This document shows, piece after piece, positions 36,501 through 51,194 of a DNA stretch of 64,000 bases. The translations under genes were made by a program, and so were the position numbers. This DNA comes from Oreocharis arfaki (taxonomy: Eukaryota; Chordata; Aves; Passeriformes; Paramythiidae): assembly GCA_013398015.1 (NCBI GenBank), contig VZRR01014186.1, forward strand, positions 554,434 through 618,433, given 5' to 3'. The first letter of the stretch is position 1. The number at the start of each line of letters is the position of its first letter. Under the pieces are notes generated by a model, which was not told where the DNA came from, did not search any database, and saw only the letters and a program-made list of their open reading frames with translations.

Positions 36501-39234
36501 AAACAAATATGCGTATTTTCTGACAGCTGGTCTATTAGATCATCCTAGTAAAGTCATTCCAATCTATTTAGAGCTACAAAGCACTTCATACAGCTGCCTA
36601 TAGAGGAGTAGACTTATATTCATTAGAACTTACGAATAGCTAGGCAACAAGAATGTGGCAAAAGTTGCATTGAACAGATCAGACTGGGAAGAAATTGGAC
36701 AATTATTTCTTTCAGTCATTTTTCTTGATGTAGATATGTTTAATATTTTCTTTAGACAATTTTGTGCAAAGGAAGCAAGTGGGCACCCTGAAATGTGGAA
36801 GTGTTAGAAAGTGGAAAGTATTATCTGGACCTGATCAGTAAGTGGAAGAGTTGGATGAACTTGGGAGCTAAAGCAATGGAAATGAAATGAAATAGAATAA
36901 TACAAAATCCAAAGGCAAATAATTTATGATTAATGAGAATTTGAGCCTATAAATGTAAACTACATTCATTGTATGCAAGAAAGGAAAGGAAAATTTTAGT
37001 ACATTGGTGAGTAATAAGATGACTGTGACATGGCTGTGAAAATAATTATAATATCCTGGAGTGCATCAAACAAGGAACTCTCATTACAGATAGGAAAATA
37101 TTGCTCCCATTTTGTAACATATTGTCAGGATCTTACTCAAAATATTGTACACAATATTACTCAGCTGATAATGATGAAATTTACCCGAATTAGATACCAA
37201 AAAAGATGGTAATGATTACTGTGAAAATGAAAAAATCCTTGTGAAATCATGTTAGAAGAGATAGTGAAACAAAGGTGGAAGGAAGATTACTTTCTTTTTA
37301 AGTGTGAAAATATAAGGACGAGAATGATCTGCTTTAGAAGACAAAGCATATGCATGACCATAGGGGTATGAGATGGCCATGAATAATGTTGTCATCACAA
37401 TCAGAAAGTTGTTTCTGAGAAAGGTCCTGGGATAGCATTTCTAATGATTTTGGCTTAACACTGAAGTTGAAAAGATTAGAGTAGAAGAGATTACATAAAA
37501 CAAAAATCCTAATTCACATGATGAAAGATTCTATGTATTCAACTAATTTAAATTTTCAAAGGCTGTTGAAATAAACTTAAATGTTTTATTGGTCAAAAAT
37601 GACAACCCTGATTTTTGTTACTACACTGAAGTTACATGTTACCAAGATTGCCTGGATAAATAAATTTGCTCTTGTTTTTGTGTTCCATCTTTCATTCTTC
37701 TTCCCAAAAAGCATTTGGAGACTGATAACTGACTACTGTACAGATTCAAAAGTAGCTCTAGCAATATTGATAATTTTTCAAGCGCCTACATGGTATTTCA
37801 TACTTAGATACTGAACATATCAACACGTATCATTAAATTAATAGTCAGGAAGTAATCAAAGACGGACTGTCAGAAAACATTGGAAATTTTTTAAAATTTG
37901 TCTTCAGTCTCCTTACCTAGATGGTTTCATCTGACAAATGCTGATATTCTTCCTGTAATCTAAGACACTGTCAATGTTCTTGATGATCTCAGCTTTCTTT
38001 CTGTGAATTTTTGCAGCTTTTGATCAGATGTTGAAATATTGAAATCTTTGGTTTGTTGAAAGAACATAGTATTGTGACTTGTGAGTTTAGGTTTCCCACT
38101 GCCTATCCAAGAAGATGCTGGTGAGCACCGGCCTCTACTGCTATAGAACTTCTTTTTTTTTTTTCCCTGCAATCTCTTTTTCTTTCTTATTTGCATTTAT
38201 TTATGAATTTAAGCTATGTTATTGGCTTTTTTTCCCCCCACATGAGAACAGAATTAATACCCCATTTTGTGTAATTCTTGTTTGTTGGGGTCTTAAAGCA
38301 ACATTCTGGGTCTGAAATTTACAATTTTGATATTGCAAGGAACAAAATTCTAGAAGTTAGAGTGCCTTAAACACTGCAAATGTATATACCTCTAAAATCA
38401 CTAGTTTTAGTTAAGCTACTCTGACTTCTCTTTTTTTTTCTTTTTACTGAAACTTATCTCACCTTTTCCAGTTTCTCTCATTTCTGGCTGAATATCTGAA
38501 ACTACCTGTTATCATTCCTATTCTGTATGTCGCTCAAGACTACTTTCCCAGTAGTTAATTGGGAAAAGACAGCTCAGGCTGGCGGGAATAGCCTCATGAT
38601 ATTTGCACACAGGAATCTTCATCACTAAGTTATCATAACTGATGCTGCTCTATATATACCACTGAGCAGAAAAGAGCAAGAAATTCAGAAGACATGTGCA
38701 GTATTTTTCTACCCAGGATTCTAGAGGAGAAATAAGGAAAAAAGATAGACAAATTTTGTTAGATAAAAATAAAAAGTTAAATTGAAATTAAGGAAGGAGA
38801 AAATTGTATGTTTAATACTGAGGGAGCAATAATTTCAATCAACAGTTTTACTATTTTTATATGCAAAAATAAACAAATCTAGACCAGTTTGGAAACAGAT
38901 TTGTATGACAATATTTTTTTTTCTTAATCTTTTTCTCCTTCACTACTTTCTCTTCTCTATCATGACAAGAATCTAGCAGGAAATTGATGGATATATTTTC
39001 TCAGTTCTTTTGTTATCTGTTTTAAAGCAATAATTTTTACATAATAGATTTATGAAATACATATTTTTGAAGAAAATATCATTCATATGCAGAAAGCAGG
39101 ATGACTTATAATATCAGATTCACTCGCAGCAGAATCATGCTGCCTTTAAATCAGTAATGCAACTGTTTCCCCCCATTAAGGAAAGGTCAGTGTAGAATAA
39201 AAATAATAATGATCGTGAAAAAAATTCAGGTTTA
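33529..39234. other. Intergenic AT-rich DNA, no gene seen
   Basis: About 5.7 kb with no recognised gene. A short (TGAA)n run lies at 36283-36300. A stretch near 36575-36620 (ctacaaagcacttcatacagctgcc) vaguely recalls ancient SINE or LINE ends but is too decayed to call. Confidence 0.7.
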
Positions 39235-39440
39235 TATTATGTGCTGTGTGAAGAATTCAAAGTGTTTTTGAAGCTCAGTAGCATTTAGCAAACTATTAAA
39301 ACTCTGTTGACATGGGAAACTAATAATCAGGGCATAGACAATTTAAATGACGTACCCGAGGCCACACAACAATTCAGTTCCAGTGACAAAAATAAGATTC
39401 CATAATTTTAGTCTCCTTCATACCTAGCTATACCTCATTC
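39235..39440 (-). mobile_element. Possible ancient MIR-like SINE relic
   Basis: The phrase gggaaactaataatcagggcatag...aaatgacgtacccgaggccacacaacaattcagt resembles the reverse complement of an old MIR or L3-type core, whose usual wording is close to gggaaactgaggcacagag...acttgcccaaggtcacacagc. Upstream, attcaaagtgtttttgaagctcag fits the same element. It is strongly diverged. No target duplication is seen. Confidence 0.45.
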
Positions 39441-42400
39441 CTGCCAAGCATCTGTCTTACAGACAAGTACCCTTGTTCTCAACTGTGAAGTGAAATGAAA
39501 GGAAATGAAGTCACCTTGTGTGATTTTATTAGATGACCTGTCTTAATGAAATATTGAATCCTCTAAAGATGGTGCATAGAATTCATCTTTCTGGTGCTAA
39601 ATATGTTAATAATATTCTTTTACTCTTTCTCCTGCAGAAATTTGGGAAATAACAGAAATGTGGCAGTGTCACCAGAAGTGCATCCTTACAGGACCATCTT
39701 TTGCAGCTGGGTAGTTAAAGACTAAAAGAGAGCAGATGTGATAGCGAAGGACTGAGTGCATTAACAGCTTAAATACAAAGTAAATGGCATATCAGACAGA
39801 AATGTGAAGGAAGTGAAATACCTTCTATCTAAATATACACATGCAGTCGCAGCTGTTTCCGAGGTAACACAATGTGCTTTTCCGAACAGTAATTCCCTAA
39901 AGCAGGTGTAACTTTCAAGGGATGAGTCAGTGCAGAAAGACATTCAGAACTATAACATTTCTAACACCAGCAGTTAGTTATTTTAGGTGATTTTTTTTCT
40001 TGACACAGGTTTTTTAATAATTACTAGCAAAAGTTTGCCAGGAAAATAAGTGCAGTCTTCTGACAATCTCTATATATGCTTACTGTAGGGAGATCTGTGG
40101 TTTGTAAAAGCAAGAACAAAAATAAGTTGATAAGAAAACCAGGAGTGCCAGGACCTCCCACACAGGAGGAGCAAGAAGTATGGGTTTAAAGTTTCACTGC
40201 CTGACTGAACAGCTGTCTATAAATCTTCTGTGCATCTTTTACCTTTGCAAAACTGGATACTAGCCAGCAGTGTACAATCCAACATAGGCAGGGAATCCAA
40301 TTTTTTACTGCCTGAAGCCTCTGTAATTTCTTATAGCTTTTCAGTTTGGATGTAAAATGCTACTATTCTGATCATACCCCCACTTCTTTGCACACAAGAT
40401 AGTGATTACCTAAGGCACTGTGGAATCAGACCAAGAAAGACAGGGAAGATGACTCTTTCCTTATGATCAATATTTAAGTGAGGAAATACAGAATAAGAAG
40501 TAACACATGCATTTTCATGAGTATTCCTTTTTTTTCCCCAGTGTTTGCAATAGCATTAACATTTTTTAATTATGAATTCAGACAGGTGTTAAAATATTCA
40601 AACTGTATAAAATTTTCCAATGGATTACCAATGCATTCAAACCCATTTAAAATTACATTTTTGTGGCATACCTGTATAAAACTCTACTTACTCATCTCCG
40701 CAGAAGTTGTATTTGAAACTTATGCATGTATTTAGAAAACTAAACTCCTTCAGTGTTACTTTTGAGTGCTGTAATGTACCTGTTAGGACTTTGTTTAGAG
40801 TGCTAGGGGACTTAAATGTCTAACAATGCATGGAATGACTATGCAACATCTACCTGTTAATCGTTTATAGTCTTTGAGTACCTCTTGCTGCACCTTAATC
40901 AGTTAGTCACATACTCAAAGGGAGGTTTACAGTGAAGGACTACAGGCTTGCAATTTCAACAGGGTTTCAGTGCTTGTTATTGCATAAGGCCCCACAAAAT
41001 CTTTTGCAAGATGTGATCAACTCTGTGTTTCTCATTCATACTTACGTTTTTTATTCACAGTTGAAAGTAGAGATCTATAGCCAAGAAAGATGTGACTGGC
41101 TGCTTTTCAGCACTGTAATGGAGAGTAATCATCCATCATTTATGTTCTCCTTCCCCCTCACACAGTCTTACTCATATGTGGTAATAACTGCAGTTTGGAT
41201 GAAACTGCAGCAAATAGAAGATATCCAGGTTCTGCTGTAATTTTGAGAAATGGCAACATATTTATGTGAATAATTTCTAATCCTACATCAGCATTTTAGG
41301 TAAGAAGAGGATGTCATTCAAGGAAACCTTGAAAATCTGGAGAGATATGTTAGGACACAGATGATATAAAGCTAATATATACAAAAAATGTTAAGAATGG
41401 CTATAATTCAGACCAAAGGCCCTGTGAATAAAAGGGAAAAATTAGTTTAGAAGATACCTAGCAAGTAGAGGATGTGCTGCAATGCTCTCAAAAAACTTTT
41501 CTCAGCTTGAGATGGAGATTTTATTTCCAGGACACAAGGCAGATGTCATGTCCTCCTCTGTACTACTCAGATGAAAGTTGAGAATGGAAAGTGCTTTCAC
41601 ATCTCTAGGTACATATGTTCTCCCTGCCTTTTATCCCACTCAGACTTTGTTTTCCTCAAAACAATCTACCCATTGCTGTATAAACATAATTCACTTCAGA
41701 GATTTCATAGTCTTTGGTGATGATTAGTTTACTCATCAGAGAACCAAGGACCATGAGTTCATGCAAATTCTTCAGGTGTCGCATCTGACCAGGCAGTAAT
41801 GCTTACTGATTGGCATAGTTTGCTTACAAACCATGCAAAAAACAGGTTATTGCATTTTGAGTGATGACTTTATTCTATTAGTTGATACAATTAGTTGAGG
41901 GGAAATTGGTACTGCAACTTTCATTTCTATGGAACTGCGGAAATCATTAAGATTGGTGTGAATGGAGAATTAACACGATTTTTCTGCTATAGAAGCAATG
42001 GAAGAAAAAGCAGAAAACTAAGCCTATGAGAATAGCATGTGCTGATAGCATGTTGATGAACAGATGACTATCAAAACCCACACACACTTATGTGTTGATT
42101 TTCAAAACATCTGATTCAATAGAAAAATAACAGAATAAATTCTGAAGGACTGTGGAGACTGAGCAAGATGGAGAGATTAACTTCTGAAGAGTCCAACAGA
42201 CACAAGAAAAACATGCAAGCAAGTCACCCGCCTAAGAAAAACTGAGGAGGTAAATGAGGTGTTCTTTGGAACCTGTATCATCCTGGGGCCAGCTACTATT
42301 GTACGAGATTGTTGGTCATTGCACACTGAAGAGGATGCTAAACCATGAAAATCTTGTGAGTATGTGAGCATGGGTGTTAATGTGAGTTAATGTGGTTGGG

Positions 42401-45400
42401 GTTTTTTATTTGTTTATTTGTGTTTGTTTTGTTTCATTTTTAATAAAATAATCTTTTTCTCCTACAGGACCTGCACTAAGTTTTGTTACAATTTTTCTAC
42501 TAAGTTATGACATTACTTCCTACCTTCTCTATTTTTTTTTTGTTTCTAATTTCTGTTTTATCACATATTCTCCTTCCACATGAGCTGAAACCAAAACAAG
42601 ACAAAATAAACACCCCCCCCCCCGCCCAAGAAACCCAAATAAATAATCAGGATGTGGTCCCTAAATTTTTTTTCACAGATAGTACTTTACAGCCATAGTG
42701 GTTTAGAAGAAAGATTGCCAAAAACTGAAGTCCAGCCAGACTATAAACAAGTTTCAAAAATGTCTGCTTTAACAGAAATTAAACCAGTGCCTTCTGTCAA
42801 GAGTGTAAGATTTGGTCTGGCTTTTTGTACTTCATAGACCTTGAACTCTTGAAAACTCCATGGAATTCAGTAAAGGTTCAGTGGTTAGTTTGACATGGTT
42901 GTTACATGATTTCTCTATCAATGTAGTTCGCAAAAAATTAAAACTGTATCAAAGGCACACATTTAAGAAGTAATATTTACTTCTTGGTTGTAAAACCAGA
43001 AAAGGATGAGGAATGAAATACATCTACAATGGCTTTCACAGCATGAAATGCAGCCCTCAGCATTATCAGCCAGCTTTGAAGGCCGATGCAAAGGGGCAGC
43101 AAAGGACACTTCCAATCAGCCTCTGGGGACATCTTGTTTCCAAATGAAGATGCATAGGTAATGTAATTCTGATATTAAGAATACTTGTATCAGGTCATGG
43201 AAGATGCACTCCTAAAAAGGGCTCTCTGACCCTCTTATGCTGGAAGGAGTTGACAAAAGACAGTAGATCCCTGTTAGTTCTGGGAATACAAAGTGAGAGG
43301 AAGTAAAAGGAAACACCTCAATTAAACGCCTTTTTTCTTAGAAGAGCCAAACAACAACAGCAATTTCTACCAAGTCAGGTAGTTCAAGTTCTACAGGCTA
43401 TAAATGAAGTCTCTACGTGAATGTCTCACATTTAATTAGCAGGTGACAATTCAGAATGTTAGCCACCAGGTGCCTATGTGTCTAGATAATTTCAAAGTAA
43501 TTAGAGCCTCCTGAATATTAGTTCAGTTTAGCTGTCTATCACTGCATAGTTAGCATTCTTCCATACTGCCCATTAGTTTAAACACCACTGGTATTTGATT
43601 ACTCAATAAAAAAGAGGGAAGGAGAAAAGGAAAGAGACAAAGATAGGAAAACCCCTGACATGGCTTAAGAGATAATTCCAGTTTTTTACTGTAACAACTA
43701 GGAAATTTACAACAGTAGAGGGTGCAGAGGGAGTCAAGTGCTGTCGTTTTCAGTTTCATCTTTTGCTTAGACATGCCAGTGTTTCAGTTCTGAATGATGT
43801 CTGTGGCTTGATCCAAAGGCACAGAAGCAGTCGTACTGCTTCTTGGAACATGTCAGTGACAACCAGATGTAAGGACCAGGCACAGATTTAAGTCTGATGT
43901 GCTGAAGCTGTTTTATTCCATGTAGAATAAAAAAGCAGATGAAAACCAGAGAGAACCTGCAAGTCTGAAATTTAGCTTTGTAGCCAAAGAAACAACTGCA
44001 GCAGCTTTCCCCAGCTGTGCTTATTACTACTGCACAACAGTGATAATTACCAAATTTCTATATTTATACAAAACTGGTGTCTCGTAAAGATCCAGCTGTA
44101 CCCATATCTAAGTACAAAATGTAGCCATTTTCTTTAAATATGGACATTTGGTGGAAGCATGTTTTAATTGTTAAAATGTAGGATTAAGTTACAGGAATTT
44201 TTAATTATTTATTTATAATTCAAAAAATTCTGCCTTTCAGGAATGTCAATCTGACTCATTCCCATTTTCAGGGAACACATCACTGATCATTTAGTGATTT
44301 TTGACCATGAGGGCTACAGAGGGATTTTTTTTTTATCAGCAGGTCTTGACAGGAAACAAGCAGATTATCAGAGTTTTTGAAAAATCATTATGGCTAATGT
44401 GCATAATAAATGACTATACAGGCTATAATGCTGGAAACACTGGCACCAAGAAGTCTGTCAGTGGTGTGGAGCTGCACAGGTAGAATAAAACAGAGACATT
44501 GATTCAGATGAGGTAGGTGGAACATTTCAATTATTTATCTACAAACAACCGCAGCAGCAAACCCCTGACATAGCATAAGATGCTTAACTTTGAACTTGGA
44601 ATAGATCTTGTAGTCACTAAGGTACCTCAGAGGCAGAAGGCAAGTTGTCAGTAATTAATGGCTTGTGGATTTAAGAAAAGAGCGAGGTGTCAGCATTTAC
44701 ACAGTCAAGGATAAAAAGTACGTGGGACAAATCTAGCTGACAACTGCAGGGAGTTTTGCAAATGTTTGCAAGCGGCATCTTAAGAAATATTCATCTGAAA
44801 AATGACTATACTTATAAATGGATTATGGTATCTGAAGTTCCACATGCCTTTTATTGTCAGTTTGGGCTGCTGGTCTTCTTCCATCTTGTCTAATAAGATT
44901 TACCTTAAAATGTTTGTCCTAATAACAACAGCAGCACCAGCCAAAGCGAAGAAAAAACAACCAACCCCATTTTTATGTCAGAAAAACCTCTTTCTTTTTG
45001 TTAGTCCAAATGGTTCCAAAGGTTGTTTTTGTATAGTGCATGATGTGTGTGTGGCAGCAGTGGCTATATATAACACAAATACACAAAACTGGCAAGGTGG
45101 ATTTCAGCCCACTGCTGATGAGCTGCCTCCTTTTATCCCTTTTCCCTCCTTGAAATAAACTGCTAAGCTTTCAAATGCTATCCTGTCTCCATGTAGTCAC
45201 TTGACTAAAATGGATTTGAAACTTTTCACCTGTTAAAGCTCTTCTTTTTTAAACAGCACTGATGGAACCCGAAGCAATAAAAAACTAGCAGAAGTCGTAA
45301 TGTCATCCAGAGACAGGGATGGGAAGAACTCAGGAAACTAAATTGCTGCTTAAAATATCAGCAATTAAAATTAATTGAAAATAATTAAGGACCTCTCATC

Positions 45401-45479
45401 TTCTTGTTCCTGTTCAGTGTTTATTTAATTTTTATAACACTACTATGGTAAGTTCCTACACAGGCTGAACACTGTCGTT
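39441..45479. other. Intergenic AT-rich DNA, no gene seen
   Basis: About 6 kb with no gene or mobile element that I can support. A C homopolymer (cacccccccccccgccc) lies at 42611-42627. Confidence 0.7.
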
Positions 45480-45660
45480 TCACTCCTGATTATTTGGCTG
45501 GAGGGTGTTGGGGCTCTGTGGAAGCTTGGGGGTCATGAAACAGCAGAGCCTGGCAGCCAGGGCCCATCCCACCACCCCAACCAGCAGAAGGTAGCCAGGA
45601 GGGCACTGGGGCAGCCCGTCTTGGTGGAGCCCAAGGCAGGCCTGTGGGGACAGGTGCAGA
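45480..45660. other. GC-rich patch of unknown origin
   Basis: About 180 bases (ctggagggtgttggggctctgtgg through ctgtggggacaggtgcag) are far richer in G and C than anything nearby but contain almost no CpG. They could be a fragment of an unrecognised interspersed repeat. No open frame with a recognisable product and no promoter-like elements are seen. Confidence 0.5.
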
Positions 45661-48600
45661 CAGAATCAGGACTGATTTTGGTCATCATCTCAGCCTTGGG
45701 ATCCCCACTTCCAAAAAAGCCACATACCGAAAAGCAGAAGCTTTCTGGGAAGCTGTATTTAATGAATTTTTGATAGCAAACATATTTTTATCTTATTACA
45801 AGTGTACAAGCAAAGAAAAACATAAAAGAAATCTGTCCTCCTTGCTTTCAGAAACCACTGTCCACTTCTGTTTTCCAGCTAGGATTTAGTAACTGAAAAT
45901 TATAATATTTATTCTGAAATTAAGATGTATGAAGAGAACACAGCATAACCTAAACAAAATACACTTAGTGGATGAAAGTGAGACAAATAATATTCTTATC
46001 TAAAAAAAAAAAATAATGTGTTTGTGAAAACCAAACTTTTGAACCCACTACCACTTCTTTGCATCTGAATTCAGACTAAGGCCAGATTGATAGTGACTGC
46101 CAACATCCATATACTTTCCCCTGGCTTCTTATGTCCTTGGCTTTTCCTTCCAGGTTGTCCCTCATACTACTGGGGGCCTCACCTGTGACAGTAAATGCAT
46201 GTAGGCCACTGGTATGTACCAGATGATTTAAATGATCCAGGATAATGACAATCCTTGGGAACTAACAAATATGAAAAGACCTACATGAAATTGCACCCTG
46301 AATTTAACTTTTGTTACTGTTTATTGTTTTTAGGCCTTTTGGACTTGATTTCTGTCAAGAAGAAGCGAATGTTAGGCATGGGAGAAGTAAGAAAGCTGTT
46401 TTAGTCTGCAGAAAAAGGAGGAGTGATTTTCGCCTAAGAAACATTAACAGCTGCTGTAGGGAAGGATGCGGGAAAATGCATGGAGCATGAAAAGGGTGAC
46501 CCTATTGAGCCTTTTATTTTTAGTAATACTTTCAATAATAATCATAGATCGTTTTTTCCTTCTACAGACAATATCTTCCCCAGCTGCTAATGTTAAAGTT
46601 ATGCCTGTATTGAGATCGGAATATGGAGCATTCCTTAGCAATAGCTTATCCTCTATGTCTTGGGTTTTTTTGAGATGTTTGAGCAATGAATTTTCTGTAG
46701 TGGATATTTGCTGCCTCATCAGGTCTTCCTCACTTTTAAAATGTAAACTACTTTCTGCTCTCCTTTGATTCCTTTAATTTATTTCTGAAACTTCCTTCTG
46801 AGTCAGAGGATTTCATCCAATCAGCTCGTATGCTCCTGGGTTTTTATTTCTTTTGTATATTGTGTCAGGTACAGACACACTTAAAGTTGCCCTCGTCAGC
46901 ATAACTCTCAGCATTACAAGCCCAAGTTGTACGGCACAAGACTTTTTATTTCACAGTACAGGCTAGAGCTAACCTAATCTCTTTTAAAGATGAATTACAG
47001 TATAGAAGACTGGTGGATATGGGCTAAGCACTCAACCTTCCTTAATTCACAAAAAATATGAATATATGTAAGTACATAAGACTTGCCAAAAGATTGGCTT
47101 TTTAGCTCAAGCTGTTGAAATTCATGTTTATAGGTTTGGAATTTCCCAGTCCTTCTGCTATCATTTTTGACAGTTATTCAAAATTCGGGTGGACAAAATT
47201 ATGAGCAACATCAGCTCAGTTTGAATTTAACCCTGCTTTTAGTAGAAGGCTCTGCTCAGAGTTTTGTTTGAACCTAAAGTTATCTATGCTTCTGTGAATT
47301 ATAATGAACTTGATGAGGACAGGCCTCTGTTCAGTAGAGAATTTAATGTTTATTCTGAAAACCTCATGACCCTTGATCACTTTAAATTTATTTTTATCTC
47401 AAGTTTTAAATGACTCAAGGAAATTCTACTTGGTATTCAATCTGATAGCTTGCTTTATTTTGCTGACAAAGTAACATGAAGATATAAAATCTGAACAGCA
47501 ATTAGTATACTTACCAGTTTTTTCCTCTTCTGATTGCCAATAATTATATTACTTTTACATTTTGTCACTTTTCTTCCTTTGCCCCTCATATTGCTATTAC
47601 TATTCTGTGAGCAGTCACCTCCATTTCACCAGTTACTGGTGAGAGAAACAGCTGTCATTCACAAAATCCTTCACAAAGAAATATCCTTTTCTAAGCTAAG
47701 TGATATCCCAACAATTTTCTTAACAAGCTATTGTTTTGTTTTTTTTTTGTGCTTTTCTCTTCACATCAGATGTAGAAACTTCATACTTTTGAAGGTACTG
47801 TAACTAGGAAGAAAATGCAGCAGGTATGTTTTGCACCAAATTTCCTCTTTCATGCCTTGATCTTTATTTTTCTGCAAGTTTTTCAGCTCCTTTTTATCAT
47901 TATCTTTGCCAAGCAATCAAATATCTCTTGAATGCATAAGTCTTTAGAAGCCCTAGAGATACTTAAAAAACATTACTGACTTCTGTGGGGACTCACCTAT
48001 AAATCACAGTTTAGTATTACTTTCTAAAATTTATTAAAATTGGAGAGTATAGAGATGAAAATTTGGGTTAGGAGGAAATAAAGACATAAAGAGCTCATTA
48101 AGTTATTTCCCCAAACAAGAATTTTAAGTAATCTCATTTTGTATGTTTTCATATCCTATCACAAAAAGCAGGTAACTACTGAATGTTTTGTTGCATTCCT
48201 AAAGATATGTAAGAAAAAAATATATTTCCTTTGTTAGAGATAAATATTGAAGAGGTTCTTACAGATGAGATGAGTATGAAGAATCCCTTGTTGAATATAG
48301 AATTAGTAGAAATGCATTTAGTTTTCAGTGAGAGGAATGTGAAGAAGGCTAATCTTCAGTGAATATGGAGATTAATAAGTTTCTTTTACTGCCCAGTAAA
48401 GTCTTTGGGATTCAAAGATTTTTCAAAGCAGGATATATGTTTGGGAGAGTAAATACAGGTAGGAGTCCAAGACTGCACACCTTCTTATTTGTGCACTGCC
48501 TGATCCCTTAATCAGTTTTGCAGATGTGCCTCCTTTTAACAAGTAACCATCCTCCTACATGGTCACATGCAATAGTTGTGTTGGCAATGACACATTTTAG

Positions 48601-49421
48601 GTGCAAAATAATAAGAAAATGTTTTAAATAACTGAAGGCTGGCAGGAAGTTCTTGTTTGTTCTAGTTGCAAGCAATAAAAAATCATAATATGAGAAAGCT
48701 GAATGTCAGTGTTACAAATAATTTTTTTAAATAACTCAGTTCCCGCTTGCAAGATGCAGCATGTACATGTGGGGACCAGAGAGTATCATCTCTTGGACTT
48801 TTTAATCAGTGATAATCCCACCTTATTTACAGTTACTTCTGGCCTCCTGCCAGCAGCATTAGAGAATCACTACTCATTTGATATACCTACAGGGCAGTAA
48901 GTATATTTTTGTAAAATACAAGAGCTTGTATTTAACTAGAGACATGTTTTAGTGAAGTTTTTCTTATCTTTATTATTTGTTATATTTGCTTAGATTGCTA
49001 GATTTCTTACAAGACAGTTTCCTGCCAAATGTGTGGAAGCTGTGAATGTTACGCTGTTTCTTAACAGCAGTTCTCATGCTCACAATCACTGAACCAAAAT
49101 TGAAGGGTTTCTGCTTATCTTGAAGGGATAAGGCTCATATGATATAACACAGAAGGAACATCATGCAAAGATTTAAATATTGATGTCCTGTAAAAGTGAT
49201 GTGAGGTAGATGAATGTTCTTATGAGATGGCATCAGCTCTTAATACAGTAATAAAGTTTCCTCTGTGTGGGTGCTGTAGGAAATTCTGGCAAGGGATATT
49301 TATGTAAGTGACTTCTGACTAAAAACACCTACCATAAGTATTAACCAGAGTAGTTCTGGAGCAGAAAACTTTACAGATTTTCTGTCAAATCTCTCCTAAT
49401 TAACAACTGTTCAGAATGATT
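45661..49421. other. Intergenic AT-rich DNA, no gene seen
   Basis: About 3.8 kb. Short open frames occur on both strands, including an antiparallel pair near 46444-46768, without any domain signature. Confidence 0.7.
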
Positions 49422-49510
49422 AAAAAAAAAAAAAAAAAAAACANNNNNNNNNNNNNNNNNNNNNNNNNNNNNNNNNNNNNNNNNNNNNNNNNAAAAAAAA
49501 AAAAAAAAAA
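49422..49510. repeat. Poly(A) runs flanking an assembly gap of 49 N
   Basis: Twenty A (49422-49441), then ca, 49 N (49444-49492), then eighteen A (49493-49510). The gap most likely reflects failure to sequence through an A-rich homopolymer. Confidence 0.97.
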
Positions 49511-50437
49511 CCACTATCAAGAGACGTCTTGAATAGAGTGGGTAGTGGTTATAAGCCAAGATAAGTCCATATTTGTGATTGAATCTGTCCTCCAGTCAAC
49601 TTCTGGACTTGTAACCTCTCCCTATTTAGCATATTCCCCTCCAGTATCACTGACACGGGTCTCTAGTCGTAAATTTTAAACTCTTCGATTCAGTGTTCTA
49701 GAAAGATAAAAAACTTTTAAAATCCTTTCATTGTTGAATATACAATTGATTTTATACATTTTAAACTAATCCATGCATACACTAATACAAAGCAGACAGC
49801 TTGTCATCTCCAGGTGCACTATGGGATCTACTATTAAAAAAGGATTCACAGAGGAGAGGAGACCTCAGGAAAGAGACACTTTGATCACTCCTATTTCCAA
49901 ATGCATCTCATAGGCGTTTTTCTTTCAATCACCCCACACAGCTGCAGAAGAGACTCTCTTCCTAGTTATTCTTATTTCTCCTCATTCATAATGAGTAAGA
50001 AATTTTATACATGTCAAAACTGAGATTCTTCTTAATCACATCTGCTGTAGAAAATTTAATTTTATTCACCTCTTTTGAGTAACTACGTAGTTCAAACCCC
50101 TAAACAAGACTATGAAGTGTATAAACAGTATAGGTCAAGAGTTTACGATTCTCCAAAGGCAGAAAGGCTGAAATTATTTAATGAAATAAAAATTGAACAC
50201 AATTTCTTAGCAGTTTAGTTAGAGTGTGTTTGAATATAGCTTTCTTCTCTATTGTTAAAGTATTTCAAAATGAAGAAAAAGGAAAGATGGAATACATACA
50301 CATGCACACAAACACACACACACAAACCCAAAACCACCAACCAAAAAAACAAACTGAAAAAAGCAAACAAACAACAAAAAACTCTATTAAAAACCCTGGC
50401 ACATAATGAAGGAATAATGATAACTGTTGTCTGGACA
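49511..50437. other. Intergenic DNA with a CA-rich simple repeat
   Basis: No gene. A CA/AAC-rich stretch (acacacacacac with aaacaaacaacaaaa) lies at about 50295-50382. The short open frames over it are compositional. Confidence 0.75.
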
Positions 50438-50552
50438 CAGAATCACAGAATATTCTGACTTGGAAGGAACCCACAAGGGTCACAGAGTCCAGCTCTTAAG
50501 TGAGTGGCCCATACATGGATTGAACCAACAACCTTGGCATTATTAGGACCAT
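50438..50552 (-). mobile_element. CR1 LINE, short 3'-end fragment
   Basis: The plus strand reads cagaatcacagaatattctga then cttggaaggaacccacaagg and gattgaaccaacaaccttggcattatta, which is the reverse complement of a CR1 3' UTR with its terminal attctgtgattctg-type repeat. About 115 bp remain. CR1 is the dominant non-LTR retrotransposon of birds. Confidence 0.8.
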
Positions 50553-51194
50553 ACTCCAAAGGGAATTAAAAATTATGATGTAAGCATTACAAGTTTTCCC
50601 CAAAGACTGCAGATGAAAAGGTTTCAGAGTTAGTGACCCAAATATAAAATGGATGAATGCAAAATATTCTTTGAAGAACAAGATAGCACAAGGTGATGGT
50701 GGGGTATTTTTTCAAGCCTGTGATTTAAAAGTGAAAATAACCTGTGTCTGCGACTGCTGATTGTAGCTATGTATCTGTGCCTACAGTTTGAAAGAACAGT
50801 AGCAACTCTCCTGTAGTGGGTACATTTTTGGAGGCTAAAGGTTAGTATCAGGTAAGATATTTCTTACTAGTCTGTCATCAGTCAGTTCTTCTTGCCTTTC
50901 CCATCAAGAAAAGTATCATCCCAAAAGTATCCGAAATGACAGACTAAACAAAGTTCCCAGTAGAAGTCAGAGGACTTTACAAGAGCTCTTTGGGAGCAGA
51001 AGAAGTTTAGGTGTTTGTTTGTTCAGAAAAACTTCAGGCAGTGAAGACTCTTCATTTTTCTGCCAGTTGTTGAAATATCCTTTATAATTTCATTTATAAA
51101 ATTATTTAACTTATAAAGTTTCATAAAAATCCCTACAGTTTCACTTTAAAAGCTTAACCAAGCTGGATTAATCCAGTAAGAGAGAAATACAGCA
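50553..51194. other. Intergenic DNA between CR1 fragments
   Basis: AT-rich spacer. Nothing recognised. Confidence 0.7.
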
